From Ectocarpus siliculosus (Eukaryota; Sar; Phaeophyceae; Ectocarpales; Ectocarpaceae): DNA of 64,000 nt. The notes under the pieces are model-generated. The model ran no database searches. It was not told the DNA's origin and worked only from the letters and a program-made list of their open reading frames with translations. Below, piece after piece: positions 11,110 through 23,760 of the stretch (its first letter is position 1; every line of letters starts with the position of its first letter). Location of the stretch: NCBI GenBank assembly GCA_000310025.1, contig FN649726.1, positions 1 to 64,000 on the forward strand, given 5' to 3'. A program made the translations under genes and the position numbers.

Positions 11110-14100
11110 CGCGGCGGCAATGAATGGCAGACCGTGGATCATGAAGAAGATGCCTCTGTCTGTGAACTGTAGGGACACTGACGGAATCGAGCACGGCATG
11201 ACAAGAGCGGCGGCGTTGCCAGAGCAGTGAAAGAGACAAGGTGTTGGGAACGTGGGAACGTGGCGACCATGAAGCGGCAAAATCCTGGTTCTGGTCGGGA
11301 AGGAATGTGGCGAGTGTTGAGGCTCGCAGATCTTGGATTTTTTCTCATTGCTTGAGAAGTTGCTCATGCCCGCCGGACGGTCGTGCTCGACAACCTCCTC
11401 CCCTTCAAGGGCGTTTAGCGGTGACAACCATATCGCTGCGGAGCTGCTATTAGAGAAAAATGGCCTCGATGTCAAAAATCGTCGCTCACCATTGAGCTTG
11501 CGGCGGGGTCGGGGGTATCCGTGGCGGTGGGTCGGGAATATTCAGCCTACCTACGAGTGCGACGTCATCTTCGCCTTTCGGTCAAACGATCGTTTGTGAC
11601 GACAGCAGCTAGCTGTGCTCTCGTCAAGGTTGGGCGGAGAAGAACATAGACAGGTACTCCGGGCGTATGTCGTGCACATGCGATCTGTCCTCGGCTGCTC
11701 GTTTGCACTTGTTCACACGACCTGCGACGATATTTGCCTCGCGCGTTTTTAAAATAGTAGACTATGTGGTGGTGAAAATTGACTGAGTTATGGACTAAAT
11801 TGCACGGGTGCGATATAGCAGGCTTGGCGCCAAGACGTAGCCACGTCGTCGCGTCAAAGCGTTATAATAGGGAGGGCATCGACAATGTAGTACTCTATTA
11901 CGGACCGTAGGCAAAGCTTTGCTGATTCACATCGAGCTCAGCAAATTGGGCGGGTAATGCGTGAGAAGCACCGGGCGGTGTTGTGCGCACGACCTGGGCC
12001 CCCAGCTTTGAACCAAAGTGCACCCAGTTTACTATACAACGGGGAACTGCGAAAATAGAAGAACAGTATACGTGATTCGTTGTCATACTACTTCAAGAAC
12101 ACATTCAGGGTGAATACTGTGCGCCGTATGTTTAGTTGCAGGGGGGCAGATTGTGTTTTCGGTTAGAGAGAAAAAGTGTACATTTTTTTCAGCTGTAGAT
12201 TACGTGTTACCTTGTTGTTTGCTGCCGTTAAAGCATATATAGCATGACGCTATCGATTTGGTAGTAAGTTACCTGGTTTGCCATATTGACGTACTGGTCA
12301 GTAAAAAGGGAGGTGTTTCTACTGCAAGATTTGGCTTTCGAAGAAGAGATCGAAATCTACAGGAGGATGACATTACACAATGATTGTTGCTCAATCACAG
12401 GGTAGGATGGCTGAGTGTAGTACATAGTGCAATACCGACGCCGAAATACGCTCCTGCCGAAAGAACGTGATACCTTGACCGGCTCTATGGCGGCTCAACG
12501 AGTCATGCGTGGCTGGTGAATGGACCGTCGCAAGCATGTGGTACTTGGCTTTGGCTACCGGTAAAGTCGTGCCGGGTACTCTCGTTCGCAAAGGATATCG
12601 CCGGCCAGGCCGTGGCTGTCGGCTTGTCTGATAAGGCAACCAAGAGTGATTCGTGGCGTTATGGCGCTCGGTGAGAACTCCTTGCCACGAAATAAAGGAT
12701 GATGTAGACATGCTGTCGCGCTGAAACGGCCGCGACACTTCGTGCTTCGACAAAACTACCGTCCCTACAAAATCCTCACCACCTGTCTCCACTACTACTG
12801 CTGTATGGTCTTTGGCGTAGCAACGTTAACTCGTTGCCGGCGTCCTCGTCCAAGTACCGCCGTCGATGCACTTTCAAGCTCGCTGATTTTCCGTGAAGAA
12901 GCAACCCCGCGTGCAGAAACCCAGGTTGCGGGGTGGTCCCAATATGAAGAGAAACGCCACGTAACCACTCCCGACGACTCGGAGCTATGCGTACTATTCG
13001 ACAGCCATCCGTGCACAGGTTGCCTTTGTGTGAAGAGTGCACAATTCCTCGTTGCACCTATTTCTGAACTAGCTAGCGTCAACGACGGTGTGGATGGGTC
13101 TAAGTCACGTGCATGCTTTCGGCTCGAGATGCACCTTCATAAGTACATGGGCTGGCTGTGGCGTGGGAAAGCTAGTGAAACACTGCTTCCGACGATAGGA
13201 AGCGCTTGTCTCCGTAGTAACGAACAATGAATCATCATTTCGATTATAAGACAGAGGTTGGAAATCAATATTCCCATTAGACACATCTTTACCAGACTAA
13301 ACAATAGCCTTACATCTACAAGTGTTCGAGCGGCAACCCGTGCCTTCAGCTCCCAAACTCGCGAAACCCCGGTGCCATTGACCACAGACACATTCCGCAC
13401 ACACCGCTGGGTATCTCGTACTTCGTAGCAAATTTGTGAGCAGTACACGTCACCCATGCCGCCATTTGAATTGGCCAATCAAATTATTCCAGCTTTGCGG
13501 AGATGTCCCGATTCCAGAACCTCCAACCGCGAACTTGCGGCTTCATCAGGTCCGAAAATGTTCCCAATTCGGCAGATTATGGCGTCATGATCTCCTGCAG
13601 ACTGGGTGTGAGATCAAACAAAAACACCGGGTTGCGAGAGAGGGAGCATGGTTTCCGTTCTCTCCTCTTCCTGACCTGTGGAACTGTAGGAAGCACAGCA
13701 GCTGGTTGCGATCCGCGACTACGAACAACTCTGTTAGAGAAAGGCTCAGATGTTCCCAAAAATAGCTTTGGGAAAGAAAGACCCCCGTCGCTCAGCGGTA
13801 GACCCTACACTATCCTCGATGGTGGCGGCGAAAAAAGAAACTGCGCTAGACAACAAGCTACGTTTTCTTGTTGAAGACCGCAAGTTCGCCAACATAGAGC
13901 GAAGAGGACAATGGTTAAAGGTAGGCCAGAGTCGCACATTTCATCGCTGACTTCAGAGAACGAGGTCGGTTCTCGTTTATAGGAAGCCCGCCTGTACGCA
14001 AGAGGAAAGGGTGGCGAGCACGTGGATACTGCGGTACCAAGTCGTTCACTACTGAAGCCAAAGAGTGAGGGTGGGGGTGGGTGGGCGCAGGTATAACTCT

Positions 14101-14574
14101 AGGTTTGCGGAAAATATCGTAGCGTTTGCATCCGGTACAGTGCTTCCTGTAGTAGTTGGTGAACCCGATCGAAAGTGGGACGATCTGAAATCCACGTCAT
14201 AGGCCCTAGCCTACAACGCGAAGTAATTATACGAATAGTTTGGAGATCGATAAGACCGCTGTGAGAGAAACGGTATGGATTCATGTGGTCGAGCTCGACA
14301 GTATCCAGCAAAATACCACGGTTTACCCGCCAGGCCTTCCTTTCTCCGGTACCCCTGCCCAGGGCGAGTCTCTTGACGTACCGCATACCTCGCCTCCATT
14401 GAACCCGGGGGTCGTGAGTGATCGTTCTGTGGATCTGACGTACACTTGCCCGCGTGTGAGGGTACGTTTTGAGACAGGAAAGCCATGAATATGGCTGCAG
14501 GTGGTGCGACTGCTGCTTCACTTTTTGTTCGCCAAGCTGTGAAAGCCATGGCGCGAAGGCTACTATTGCCCCAC
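11110..14574. other. Convergent intergenic region, no supported gene
   Basis: This separates the 3' end of the NDNF-like gene (+) from the 3' end of the flavin reductase-like gene (-). The first few hundred bases are probably 3' UTR. Missing C-terminal exons of the minus-strand gene may lie at about 13100-14570. Two in-phase candidates, about 14420-14524 and about 13680-13730, gave peptides that do not resemble the family and were not accepted. Open frames at 12391-12792 (-) and 12742-13230 (+) lack recognisable features. Confidence 0.4.
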
Positions 14575-16761
14575 CTGTTTGCTGACCATGTGCAGCGTGA
14601 CGTAGGAACCACAGCCAGGGATAATGGCAACGTTCATGCATGATGGCTCGTCCCACGGAAACGCCTGTTCCGCGCATCTTCCCGCCTTGTCCGTGTCCCT
14701 CCCGCCGCTCTGCCCTGGAATACTCATACCACCAGAGAAGCAAAGAAAACATGGTGTACGGAAGAGAGTTTTCGGAACGAGTCTGATTGGATAAACGTTC
14801 GGAACCTGGTAGCAGCATGGTGAAGGACTTTTTACTGCGGACGCCTACCTTGAAACCCGGCCCCTCTCTACCTGGCCACTGCGGGCCACTACACGTATGT
14901 CATTAAGCCGGTAGACTCTCAACATGTTCGCACGCCACCTCTCCTCAAGAGCTCACCAAAGTGAGAAAAATAACCGGGCCCTGAAGTGGGGACGTGTTCT
15001 TGGGCTTGGGTAAACAGCGGTTGACCCTTGGGGTTCTCAACTGATCAAATGCCTTCAAGGTCCTCACCTAGTATCGGCACGAGCGGGGCGTGATTTCGTT
15101 GCAAGAGCTGCATCACACCCCAGCCTTCTCGAACGAAGTTTTCGTAGCTCAAAGTGCTCTTGAGACAGTCGTCGGGAAAGAGAAAACAGTGGTTGCCGGC
15201 AAGAACGCGAGCAGCAGCGTTTCAGCGACGACAGGAAGGATGATCGAGCCACGACTAGAGTCTTACGGCGAGAACTTCCGCTGCTTGCGTATGTATACAC
15301 CCATTCAATCATTGCACCGCGGCGGGAATAAGTCTCTGTTGGAGATAAGAGCCTTGGTTTCGACCTGACAGCAACAGCCGCATCATACCACTGGGGCATG
15401 TTGTCACGCGAAATATCGAAGAGCAATGAAGGGATCGACGTTCACCTCACGGAGGAGTAGATGCGGCTTCGGTGGGCCGGGACCCACGTCCAAACCGTCG
15501 AATCGAAGCATGCGAACATCTCTAGAGATGGGAAGAAAACAAACCGTAAAGCATGCCAAAATCAAGGCCAACCGCCAAACCTAGCGAATCCAAGATGGTG
15601 CACCAGGTGGTGCTACAAAAGGGCCATCTTCCGACGTCGAGAGCACCGCGTTCGTTCGCAAAAGAACACCGGCAGCAAGTAACCAGGTTGTGCGCCACAC
15701 GAACTTGACATATATACCGTCCACACCTTGAACAAGGATACCATCCACAGTCGTTCCGGCTCGATACCCACCGGCGAAGCGTAGGTGACGATGTTCATGT
15801 TCGTCGACCCGTCCTCGTTCACAGTTGCAAGGCTGAAAACCGGCACGCTGAGCTGTTTTTGTATGTTTTGCAATCGGCGGCGGCCACAGGCGAAAAGGAG
15901 GGAGGTGCCATGTGCATGCGTTGAACAGCGTTGCCATGAAAACCGAGGGCAAAGCAAACCAGGCTGGAGCTGTTGGTGGCGCCTACAGTTCAGCAACCTA
16001 TACGGAGGGAGCAAGTGTTTGCGTGGCGTGGCGTATTAGAAGGTGGCCTCGTCTACCTGCTGCAGCAGCAGGATGTGGAAGTGCTTTCACAAGAAGCAAC
16101 TAGTCGAACTCCCCCATGTAACGGACCGCCAGCGCTCTCTGTAGAACGGCTGTAACATTCGAAGTTATCTCGTGCAGCAAGCAGGGCGGGTCGTGTGAAA
16201 GGCAGGTGAAGAGACTACATGTCGATCCACAACAACAAGATCCGCCGTCTCTCAGCATCAACATGATCCTTATGCGTATGTTTTCCCACCCACCCCCTCC
16301 TTCTTCCCCTCTCTTGCCCATCCAATGGGACACTATCTATCAAACGATGGGAACATATTCCCGCGGCCACCGAGTGCGCACCACGCTTGGCCTTGTCTTA
16401 GATAGAGATTGCTCAAGACAGGCAATGGCGACACGGCTCTTGTGCTTACCGCAGGAGGTGCGTGGTGCTTCGTCAAGCTCGGCAGCGCACGATCCCCTGC
16501 TTCTCCCTCAGTAGCTCGAAGGAAGGAGACGCTACCGCTCCTACCGGTGCTGCTCGTACTGCCTCGGTTTGGACTGCTGGCTCCTGTTGGATCATGACAT
16601 CTGCTGCTGCTGCGGTGTCTCTCCGAAGTCGATCGCGATGACGATGATGACGATGGTGCCACAGACTGAGCGACGAATGCTTCTCCGAACGTTCCCAGTA
16701 AGACCAAAAGAACGAACGCGTTGACCGCAGCATGCCAATCTCGTCTTGCCGTGGTCATCAT
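14575..16761 (-). CDS. Plastid-targeted flavin reductase-like FMN-binding protein, C terminus unresolved
   Basis: Exons on the minus strand: 16761-16450, 15852-15727, 15158-15068, 14714-14575, with phases 0, 0 and 1 matching at each junction (223 residues visible). Residues 1-35 form a hydrophobic presequence (VLLVLLGTFGEAFVAQ) with the Phe-containing cleavage site of heterokont plastid proteins, followed by a Ser-rich linker. The FMN-binding split-barrel domain starts at about residue 105: FSLATVNEDGSTNMNI, YASPVGIEPERLW, SLFKSTLSYENF, GVMQLLQRNHAPLVPILG, SGGRDTDKAG and IIPGCGSYV. Family members reduce flavin or use bound FMN; the substrate here is unknown. After VSKQ at 14575 there is either a gtgggg donor or, reading on, an in-frame stop three codons later, which would remove the usual last strands. 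The start codon pairs divergently with THF1. Confidence 0.8.
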
Positions 16762-17039
16762 GACAGCAACCAGCGAGCACTCTCCATCACAGCCATGTCT
16801 GCAACAGCGATTTGTCTAGGGGTTTCGTGAATCATTGAGGGGGTTGGTATCCGATGTGGAGGCGTTTTTATACTGAAATGAAGATCCCCGCTCGGCCTGG
16901 TCAGAGAGGCAATTAGCTGGTTTTTCTTTGAACAGTCAGCGTGTGCCTGTGCGCTGTGCCCCCCTCGATTCAGCGATCCCTGCTGCTCCAGCAACACACA
17001 ATACACACCAGTGCGCTACAGCTCGACACAGCCAGGACT
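16762..17039. promoter_or_regulatory. Shared divergent promoter region of two plastid-protein genes
   Basis: Only 278 bp separate the start codon of the flavin reductase-like gene (-) from that of THF1 (+). Both 5' UTRs and both core promoters must fit here unless they contain upstream introns. A TATA-like stretch (tttttatac) lies at about 16865-16873. No other element can be named with confidence. Confidence 0.55.
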
Positions 17040-20000
17040 ATGAAGCAGACCTCTTTCTTGTGCCTGTCTGGCCTGGCAGGATCGCTGGCTTTCGTACCTT
17101 CCACGAACGTTGTCCCGAGCAGCGCATGGACGAGCCGGTCAGGCGGGTGAGACGAGACTTCAGCGTAGGCGGAAACATTTCACACTCGCTCGATTCCGCT
17201 CACAGCTGGTGCCCTGGAAAACTCCCGCGCTGTTCACGCAACCATGACGCCCTTGGGGGGGAACAGTACCCGCGAACGGCTGTTGCAGAGTCGCTGCTCA
17301 GCGGCGCGAAGCAGTTGGTTGTTTTTGCCTGAAAGTAAAGTTTACAGAGACACGCCTAGCTGCTGGTGTCTGTCGCGATCCTGGCCGAAAGGTATGGATG
17401 TACCTCATGACGTCCGCTGTGCACTGACACCTCTTGCTTGCGTCGTGGCGCGTGCAGCTCGACCAACGCGGCCGCGGATGCCGGATCAAGGCGAGGGATC
17501 CCGATGTGCATGGCGGCGACACAACCGAAGCCCGGCCCGGTGAGGGCGCCTCGCATGCGTTTCGTCTGAGAGAGAAGTAGGAAACTAGAGAGCACGATGT
17601 GACTCATGACCCAGCTGACGTTTGTGTCGGTTCCACCCTAAATATTCCGGCGGGGCGATCATATCGCGCTACTGCTGAGCTTCTGCCACCGGCCGACGGT
17701 CGCGTGGCCCATCAAACGCGCGAAGAAGCGAGACTATATCTTAACCCTTAGGAAGTCTGTTGAATAACACGTACAAGGTTGGTGAATTGTGGGTGGAGCT
17801 GCTGTCTGTTGCCCGCTGCTGTAAATCGAATAGTCTGTTGCCCATCCATGCGATACAATGTAGGTTACGTACGTCTTCCGTACGCAAGAAAATCGACCAG
17901 ATACATATGCATACGGCAGCAACAGCAGTAGTAGTCAAACACACGCACGCTTCGACTCTCGGTCCTGCTGTTTTGCGTCTTCGATGGGGCATGCTTTGCT
18001 GCTGTTGTTGTCGTGTTGAGCCTAGCAGCTTAGAGAGTCAGACGCCTTATTGACCACGTGAACACACCTGGCGAGCAAGACAACGTTTACCTACCACGAT
18101 CACAATTGAAAACACACCGCAGCGGAAGCTCTCGCATACGAAGTACGTGTCATTCTGCTTTGAAATACTTCGAGAAGAAATAGCGGCTGCTGTCATGGTT
18201 GGCTACGCCGGTTGTTTGGATAGGCGGTATTTGCAGCGTTTTGTTGCAAGGGCCACAGGTGTAGTAAGGCCAGGTTTTGCCTTCCTTTGCAGGGTATGTA
18301 CTACTGTAGTGCCAATAGCAATGATGACGCTTCGCAAAGCAGCGGCAGTGGCACCCACCAGCGTACCGCAATCACACCCGGGGGCCGAACTCCACAATTT
18401 TTGTAAGTATCTTATTTTGTTGCCAGTACACACGTACCGGTACACTCGATGAGCGCAGGCGTTGCGGTCGTCAAGTATGCACAATTCGAGAGCATGATCA
18501 AATTGAGTAAGAAAACAATTTCAAATCAGCAAGCATGTTTCCACCGCAGTCAGCAATGCACAAGCTAGGGCTGGGATTTGGTCTATAGCCGATATGGCGT
18601 CCGTTCCCAAAGTGTTAATTGCCGATTTTGCGGCGAACACCACGTCCGCAGCCCAGCTGGTATGTAGGTGCCATTTGCTGTAGATTCACGTGAGATTGGT
18701 TCAAGTCCGTAGGCTACGAGCTCGTGCCTGACTCTCGGGGACCCACGTCCCCACACATCGCTAGCCGAAAACGACACCGTCACCGTACGTGGCGTACGCT
18801 TGGAGCCGTGTACCATTACATAACACAAGAGAACACCCCCCCGCGATAACATAACTTGTGGGCTTCTGAAAACACCAAGTGTTACTTGTATTGTGTCGGG
18901 TGTTGTGGTGTCTTCTGTCGCCCAATTCTTGATCTGAAAGTATTTTGGGCTCATGCTGACCCGTAACAATTCTGCCAACGGGTGTGGTTTTGTGTGGCGA
19001 GGTGTTATCTCGTGTGGGTTTGTTCCGTTGTCCCGCGTACGGCGGCAACAGCTACAGCTGTTGGAGAAGCTTGGAAGGGGGGGACAACACTTCCGGCAGT
19101 ATACTGCTGTACAATAAATACCCTTTTTTTCCCCACCGTGTCGAACATCAGCAGCAGCAGCACGCCGCCGTGTAAACATGCCCACTACAGAATTAAGTGC
19201 GCTAAGTGTACCATATAAAAGCAGTTGGTGCCAACACGATACGTTTAGACCCACCTGCCTGTTCCTGGAGCGAACAGATAACGATCTTTGATGCGTTAGA
19301 AAGCTTTGAGATGTGTTAAGGATTTTGACTTCTCCACGCGGGCTTGGGACCCGGGTCGTGTCGTCCATCGGCGCTAGTTTTCGACCGTCCATCTCATGTT
19401 GTTTGTACCCCACCAAACGATCCTAACTTCACTCGATTCCACCTCCCCCCTGGTGACCCCGCAGGAGGTGATGGGCCTTAACCTGGGAAAGCCTGCCCCA
19501 GTAGAGACCCCGGAAGACTACGTTTATGAGCAGTTCATCCCGGACACGCCCATGACGAGGAAGTTCGGACACCTCCGCGGCGCTAAGGTCAAGACCGTTT
19601 CGGAGACCGTCGCTGACTTTTACATCTACGTGAGTGATGGAGTGATAGTGTGCTAGAGTGATGGAGTGGTAGTGTGCCGCTCCGCGAAGAAGCTGCTGTA
19701 CACTACGCGTTACGGTCACGCCGCCTTGGAGATGCTGCACAAGTTGTGGGCTGACATGAGCAATTTTGTGGCTGTTTTGTGATGTGTGGCTTGTGTTGTC
19801 CGCGTTCGCCGCGTCGATTTTTTAGACGTGCCAAGAACAATGCTAGCAACGATCGCAGATAGAGGATAACCTCACGTTGTCGTTCGTTTAAGTGCTAGTT
19901 GGCGGGGTTACCAGCTGCAGGCATCACTCACACAGCAGTGCCTTGTTGAAGCTACTTCTGCCGTCCTTGCTTGATACGTTAGTTTTGGCGATCGAGGGTA

Positions 20001-20146
20001 GAAGGCGATCGTCCAGTCTATATTTTGTGTGTAGGAACACAAGTCGTGCAATGTGATGCGTTAAAGTGGAATGTATTCCATCTGCCTGTCTTCTATCCTT
20101 TTGCCTCTGTTCTAATCATCGTCGTCTTATGCTGCTGCTGGTGTTG

Positions 20147-20186
<40 letters not shown>

Positions 20187-23100
20187 AAAAGTACAAGAAG
20201 GTCGTCCTCACGCAGTTCCGTACGATCGTGACCGAGTACCTCCAGAGCACTCACTTGACCGTGTACGATGCGCGGTTCAAGTACGACCCGTTGTTCGGCG
20301 TCGGTTTCTACACGAGCTTCATGAGGTAACTGGCTGACTGACCGACCGACCCACCATTTTGTGACAGCAAGAGTTAACAACTTGAAAGATAGATCGCCTA
20401 CGCGAGTTGGGCCTTAGTGGGGATGGATGTGAATAGAAGCGTTCGTTCACGACGAAATTTCGAGGACGCCGGCCCGGACTGTCTCAACTTGTTGAGGTTT
20501 TTTATTCACTTCGCTCGACCCTTGGTATAGGTTAAAGCAGAGTTTCCCCGCTCCGGCTTCAGGGGGATGAATGCTCATTTTTCAACACCCGAATTACGGA
20601 GGAATCGAAGCAAACACTTGCAGAACGGCATGGTCTCACGGGACACAATGTGCCCTCGTTTTTTTGTTCGCGAATTTTTCTTTTTGATGAGAAAGATGAG
20701 GCCTGTCCGCGTGAGGTTGATGAACTGATAGACTGGGACATACTGTAGTGGCACCCAAAATGCCATCATTGGCACTACCATGGTGCGTAGTGTTTGCTTA
20801 TTAGGCTTTTAACAGTAACATCCCGACATACCATGATAGGTACTGTGGGTACGTAGTGTGTGCGTGTTGCGGTTATCCATGCATGTTGCAGCCACGGCAC
20901 CGACCCCAACCAGCCTCCCTTGTCATTTTCTCTTGGGTCACATTTTTTTGTCGCGACATACCTTGTACCGAGTTGTCCGTTTCCACACTTGTCTTCCAGC
21001 TTGTGGACCTTGTCTGACGGTCCCCGGCTACTATAGTATAACACTGATATTTACTGTTGATAACCACTGCTGCCATCTGTTCACATTCCGTACCCGATCG
21101 CACCCCCCAGGTTCATGCGCGCCACTGCCCCCTCCTACTGCAGTGTGTTTCCGGTTGATGTCCACTGCTGTCGTCTGTTTGATCTCGGGCTTGCGACCTC
21201 ACGTGCCATCGAAATTTTCTCCACTCGCGGCCCGCAGGTTCATGCGCGCCTACCCCGTACCGGGGCAGGCAGAGCTGATCTTCGACGCTGTCGTGAAGGC
21301 GATCGGGAACGGGCTCGACCCCGATCAGATGAGGAAGGACACGACCGCCCTCAAGGAGTGGGCCGAGGGGAAGACTGAGGAAGACGTGGTGGAGATGATC
21401 AAGTCGGACGACAGGAGGTGGGCGGGTTGATTGCTCGAGCGTCTCTTTCCAGAAAGTTGTCGCCGGCAGACTGGAACCGGCGACGCGGTAACTATATGGA
21501 ACCCTTTTACCCAAGCGAGCTAAATAGGTGTGCTGTTGTGTTGTTTGCGTCTGGGGTGGATTGACAACATTCTCACGAAACGATGGACACGAAAGACGCG
21601 CCATGAGACCAGCTTCTCGAAGGAGGTATCATTGCTGTTTGTTGGTCCTTCCCTCTATGGCACACGTGTTCCCGAAACACGCGTGACCTCCGATCAACAC
21701 CTAAATTTTCCCATGCCTATCTGCCGGTATCGTACAAAAATGCATCCAATATTCAGTACAGTATTCGCGTTTTTCTTCTCATTCTCTCTCTGATTATGCA
21801 GCTTCTGTGACATGTGGGCTTGACCAAGCGCAGCATCATGGCTCGCGAACATATTGATCGATTTCGCTCTTTACCGATCTCTCTCTCCCCCCCTCTTTAT
21901 CAATCTCTCTCTCTCTTTCTCTCTCTGTCTGAATTGGTACCTTCTGCGGTATGTTCGCTTGACCTGTCGTATTACAGCAACATCGTCACCGACGGATTCT
22001 ACGTGGCGCGCACGGGCCTGGGTCCGTTCGGAGAGGGGTGGGAGGAGAAGGGCGAGGACGTGGACTGGTTCCTGTACAACCGCTTGTGGGGAGTGGGTGT
22101 ATTCACCCTCATGGAGAACATCGGCCTTGAGCCGACGGAGGAGGTGGGTGTCTCTCTCTCTAGCAGGGGCATGACAGGCGTGTCTCATGTTGGCCTTGCG
22201 ACGGAAGGGCGTGTCGGTCTATCATGAGTGCCTTACCTCTGCCCTACAGCTGGTTCCTGCTGCCCCAAGCACAGTAGATGGCTTTGACGTTAGTCCTGTC
22301 GTGCTACGCCCGTCACCGCGATTATCCCGTTACATTGTAGAAAGTGGCGATCGGCGGATAAGTAGGCGTGTTGATGAAGGGAAATCGGCGTCCACAGTGC
22401 GCAGCACAGCTAACGCGTACCTGGGTTAAGAGATCTTCAGGGATGGCTGTGCTTGCGTCGTCACAAACACCGCGCAGGTCTTCGTTTTCTGGCGAACGAA
22501 GAGATGCGAGCTGCCGGTACTTCCCTTGACACTCGTTTCGTATTTGACAAGGAGCTCGCGACTCGGCACTCGTTAGCGTCGCCGTTGTTGCGTCCTTGTT
22601 ATTTTTCGACCTGCGGGTAGAAGCCCAACGTGTGCAGAGCTTCTCCGAGATTTAACTCGCCACCATTTTCGTGCTACGCCGTCGGTCCGCGATGATCGTG
22701 TGTGCGTGTGGTGTACGGTAGTGGGAATCCTTTTAAAATGTACATGCTGCAAAGATGTACAGTCGCCATGGTTTGTGAAGCCACAGCTGCGATGAGAACA
22801 AACCGCCCCGCTGAGTATCCCATGCCTGCGTACATCCACCAGGCTAACATTTTTTGTCTCGCGCACTTTCGGTCGTGTCTTCTTTCCTGTTGGTGACGGC
22901 AACCGCCGCTTTTTTCCCTTCTTTTTTGTCAGCTCTTGGAGAAGTGGTTCGCCGTAGTGGGGACATCAGCCGCGGGCGCAACGAAGGACTTGAACCTCTA
23001 CCTGGAGCAGATCGGGAAGATCGAGCAGGCAGAGCTGGTGCGTTCACGTCGACCGATCCGACAAACACCACGCAGAGTGGGGTCAGGGTTCGCACGAGGA

Positions 23101-23760
23101 TGCCGTGTTGTCGTTAAATTTTCTACATTCGTCTTGTTCGTGGTTAATTTTGTCTTAGTCGTGTGCCGTGGCTTAATTATTCCCCGCGTTTTTTGTGCGT
23201 CAGCTTCGTTGGCCTGTTCTGTCTGGCAAGAGTTGTGCTCCTGGTTTGCGACCAACCTGCTGGCCGTTTGGAGTAACGAAAAAGCTCTGTGTTGAGTTTT
23301 GCTCGGATGCTCTGTCCTCACCCCAAGTGATTTGACAGGGTGTACATGAGTACCGGTATACTCGTAAGGACCGAGAGGCCGTATGAAAAATCAGAGCTAA
23401 GACTTGGAAAATGTCGAGAAAAGTACCCAGCTTCATCGCCGAGTATATCAGGGTTAATACTCGGCCTTTTTTAAAAGAAGCTTGATCTTCGGTTTCTTTT
23501 TGACCGCACCGGCATTGCTGTCACGCCTAACCCGCCCGCTGAACCCCTCTCGTCTTTGTCGCATTTGTCAGCTGTTCAAGGAGATCGAGATCCGGGAGAA
23601 GAAGCGTCTCGCCGAGCGCCTGGAGGCCAAGGCGCAGGACGCCATCAAGGCGGCCGAGAGGGCAGAAAAGGAGGCCAAGGAAGACGCGGAGGAGGAGGAG
23701 AGGATCAAGAACGCCAAGGAGGGGGACGTCTTGCCCAACGACCTCCCCAAGGACAATTAA
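17040..23760 (+). CDS. THF1: THYLAKOID FORMATION 1 / Psb29, plastid-targeted (421 aa, nine exons)
   Basis: Exons: 17040-17146, 18293-18402, 18550-18659, 19465-19629, 20192-20325, 21238-21417, 21978-22143, 22933-23037, 23572-23760; every phase matches and the total is 1266 nt. Residues 1-17 are a signal peptide and SLAF|VPS gives the AF-type plastid transit site. The Psb29 domain runs from about residue 135: KVKTVSETV, then YKKVVLTQFRTIVTEYLQ, FKYDPLFGVGFYTSFMRFM, AYPVPGQAELIFDAVVKAI, WFLYNRLWGVGVFTLME and LEKWFAVVGT. It ends in a Lys/Glu/Ala coiled coil (IREKKRLAERLEAK) as in plant and cyanobacterial THF1. The family works in photosystem II biogenesis, FtsH stability and thylakoid formation. 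Exons 2 and 3 encode an N-terminal stretch with no known counterpart and rest on phase and good donors (gtaagt, gtatgt). The acceptor region of exon 6 is duplicated. Confidence 0.93.
20150..20184 (+). repeat. CT microsatellite next to a splice acceptor
   Basis: Pure CT repeat directly before the aaaag acceptor of THF1 exon 5 at 20191, where it acts as the polypyrimidine tract. Confidence 0.85.

Noticed and set aside
10418-11239. 273-codon frame antisense to the NDNF-like gene tail
   Set aside because: It is a GC-rich antisense shadow of the low-complexity last exon (Cys/Arg/Ser-rich translation).
12742-13230. 162-codon plus-strand frame
   Set aside because: No domain, no splice context, composition unlike the confirmed exons.
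14099-14818. 239-codon minus-strand frame
   Set aside because: It overlaps exon 4 of the flavin reductase-like gene in a different frame from the one that matches the family, so it is a shadow.
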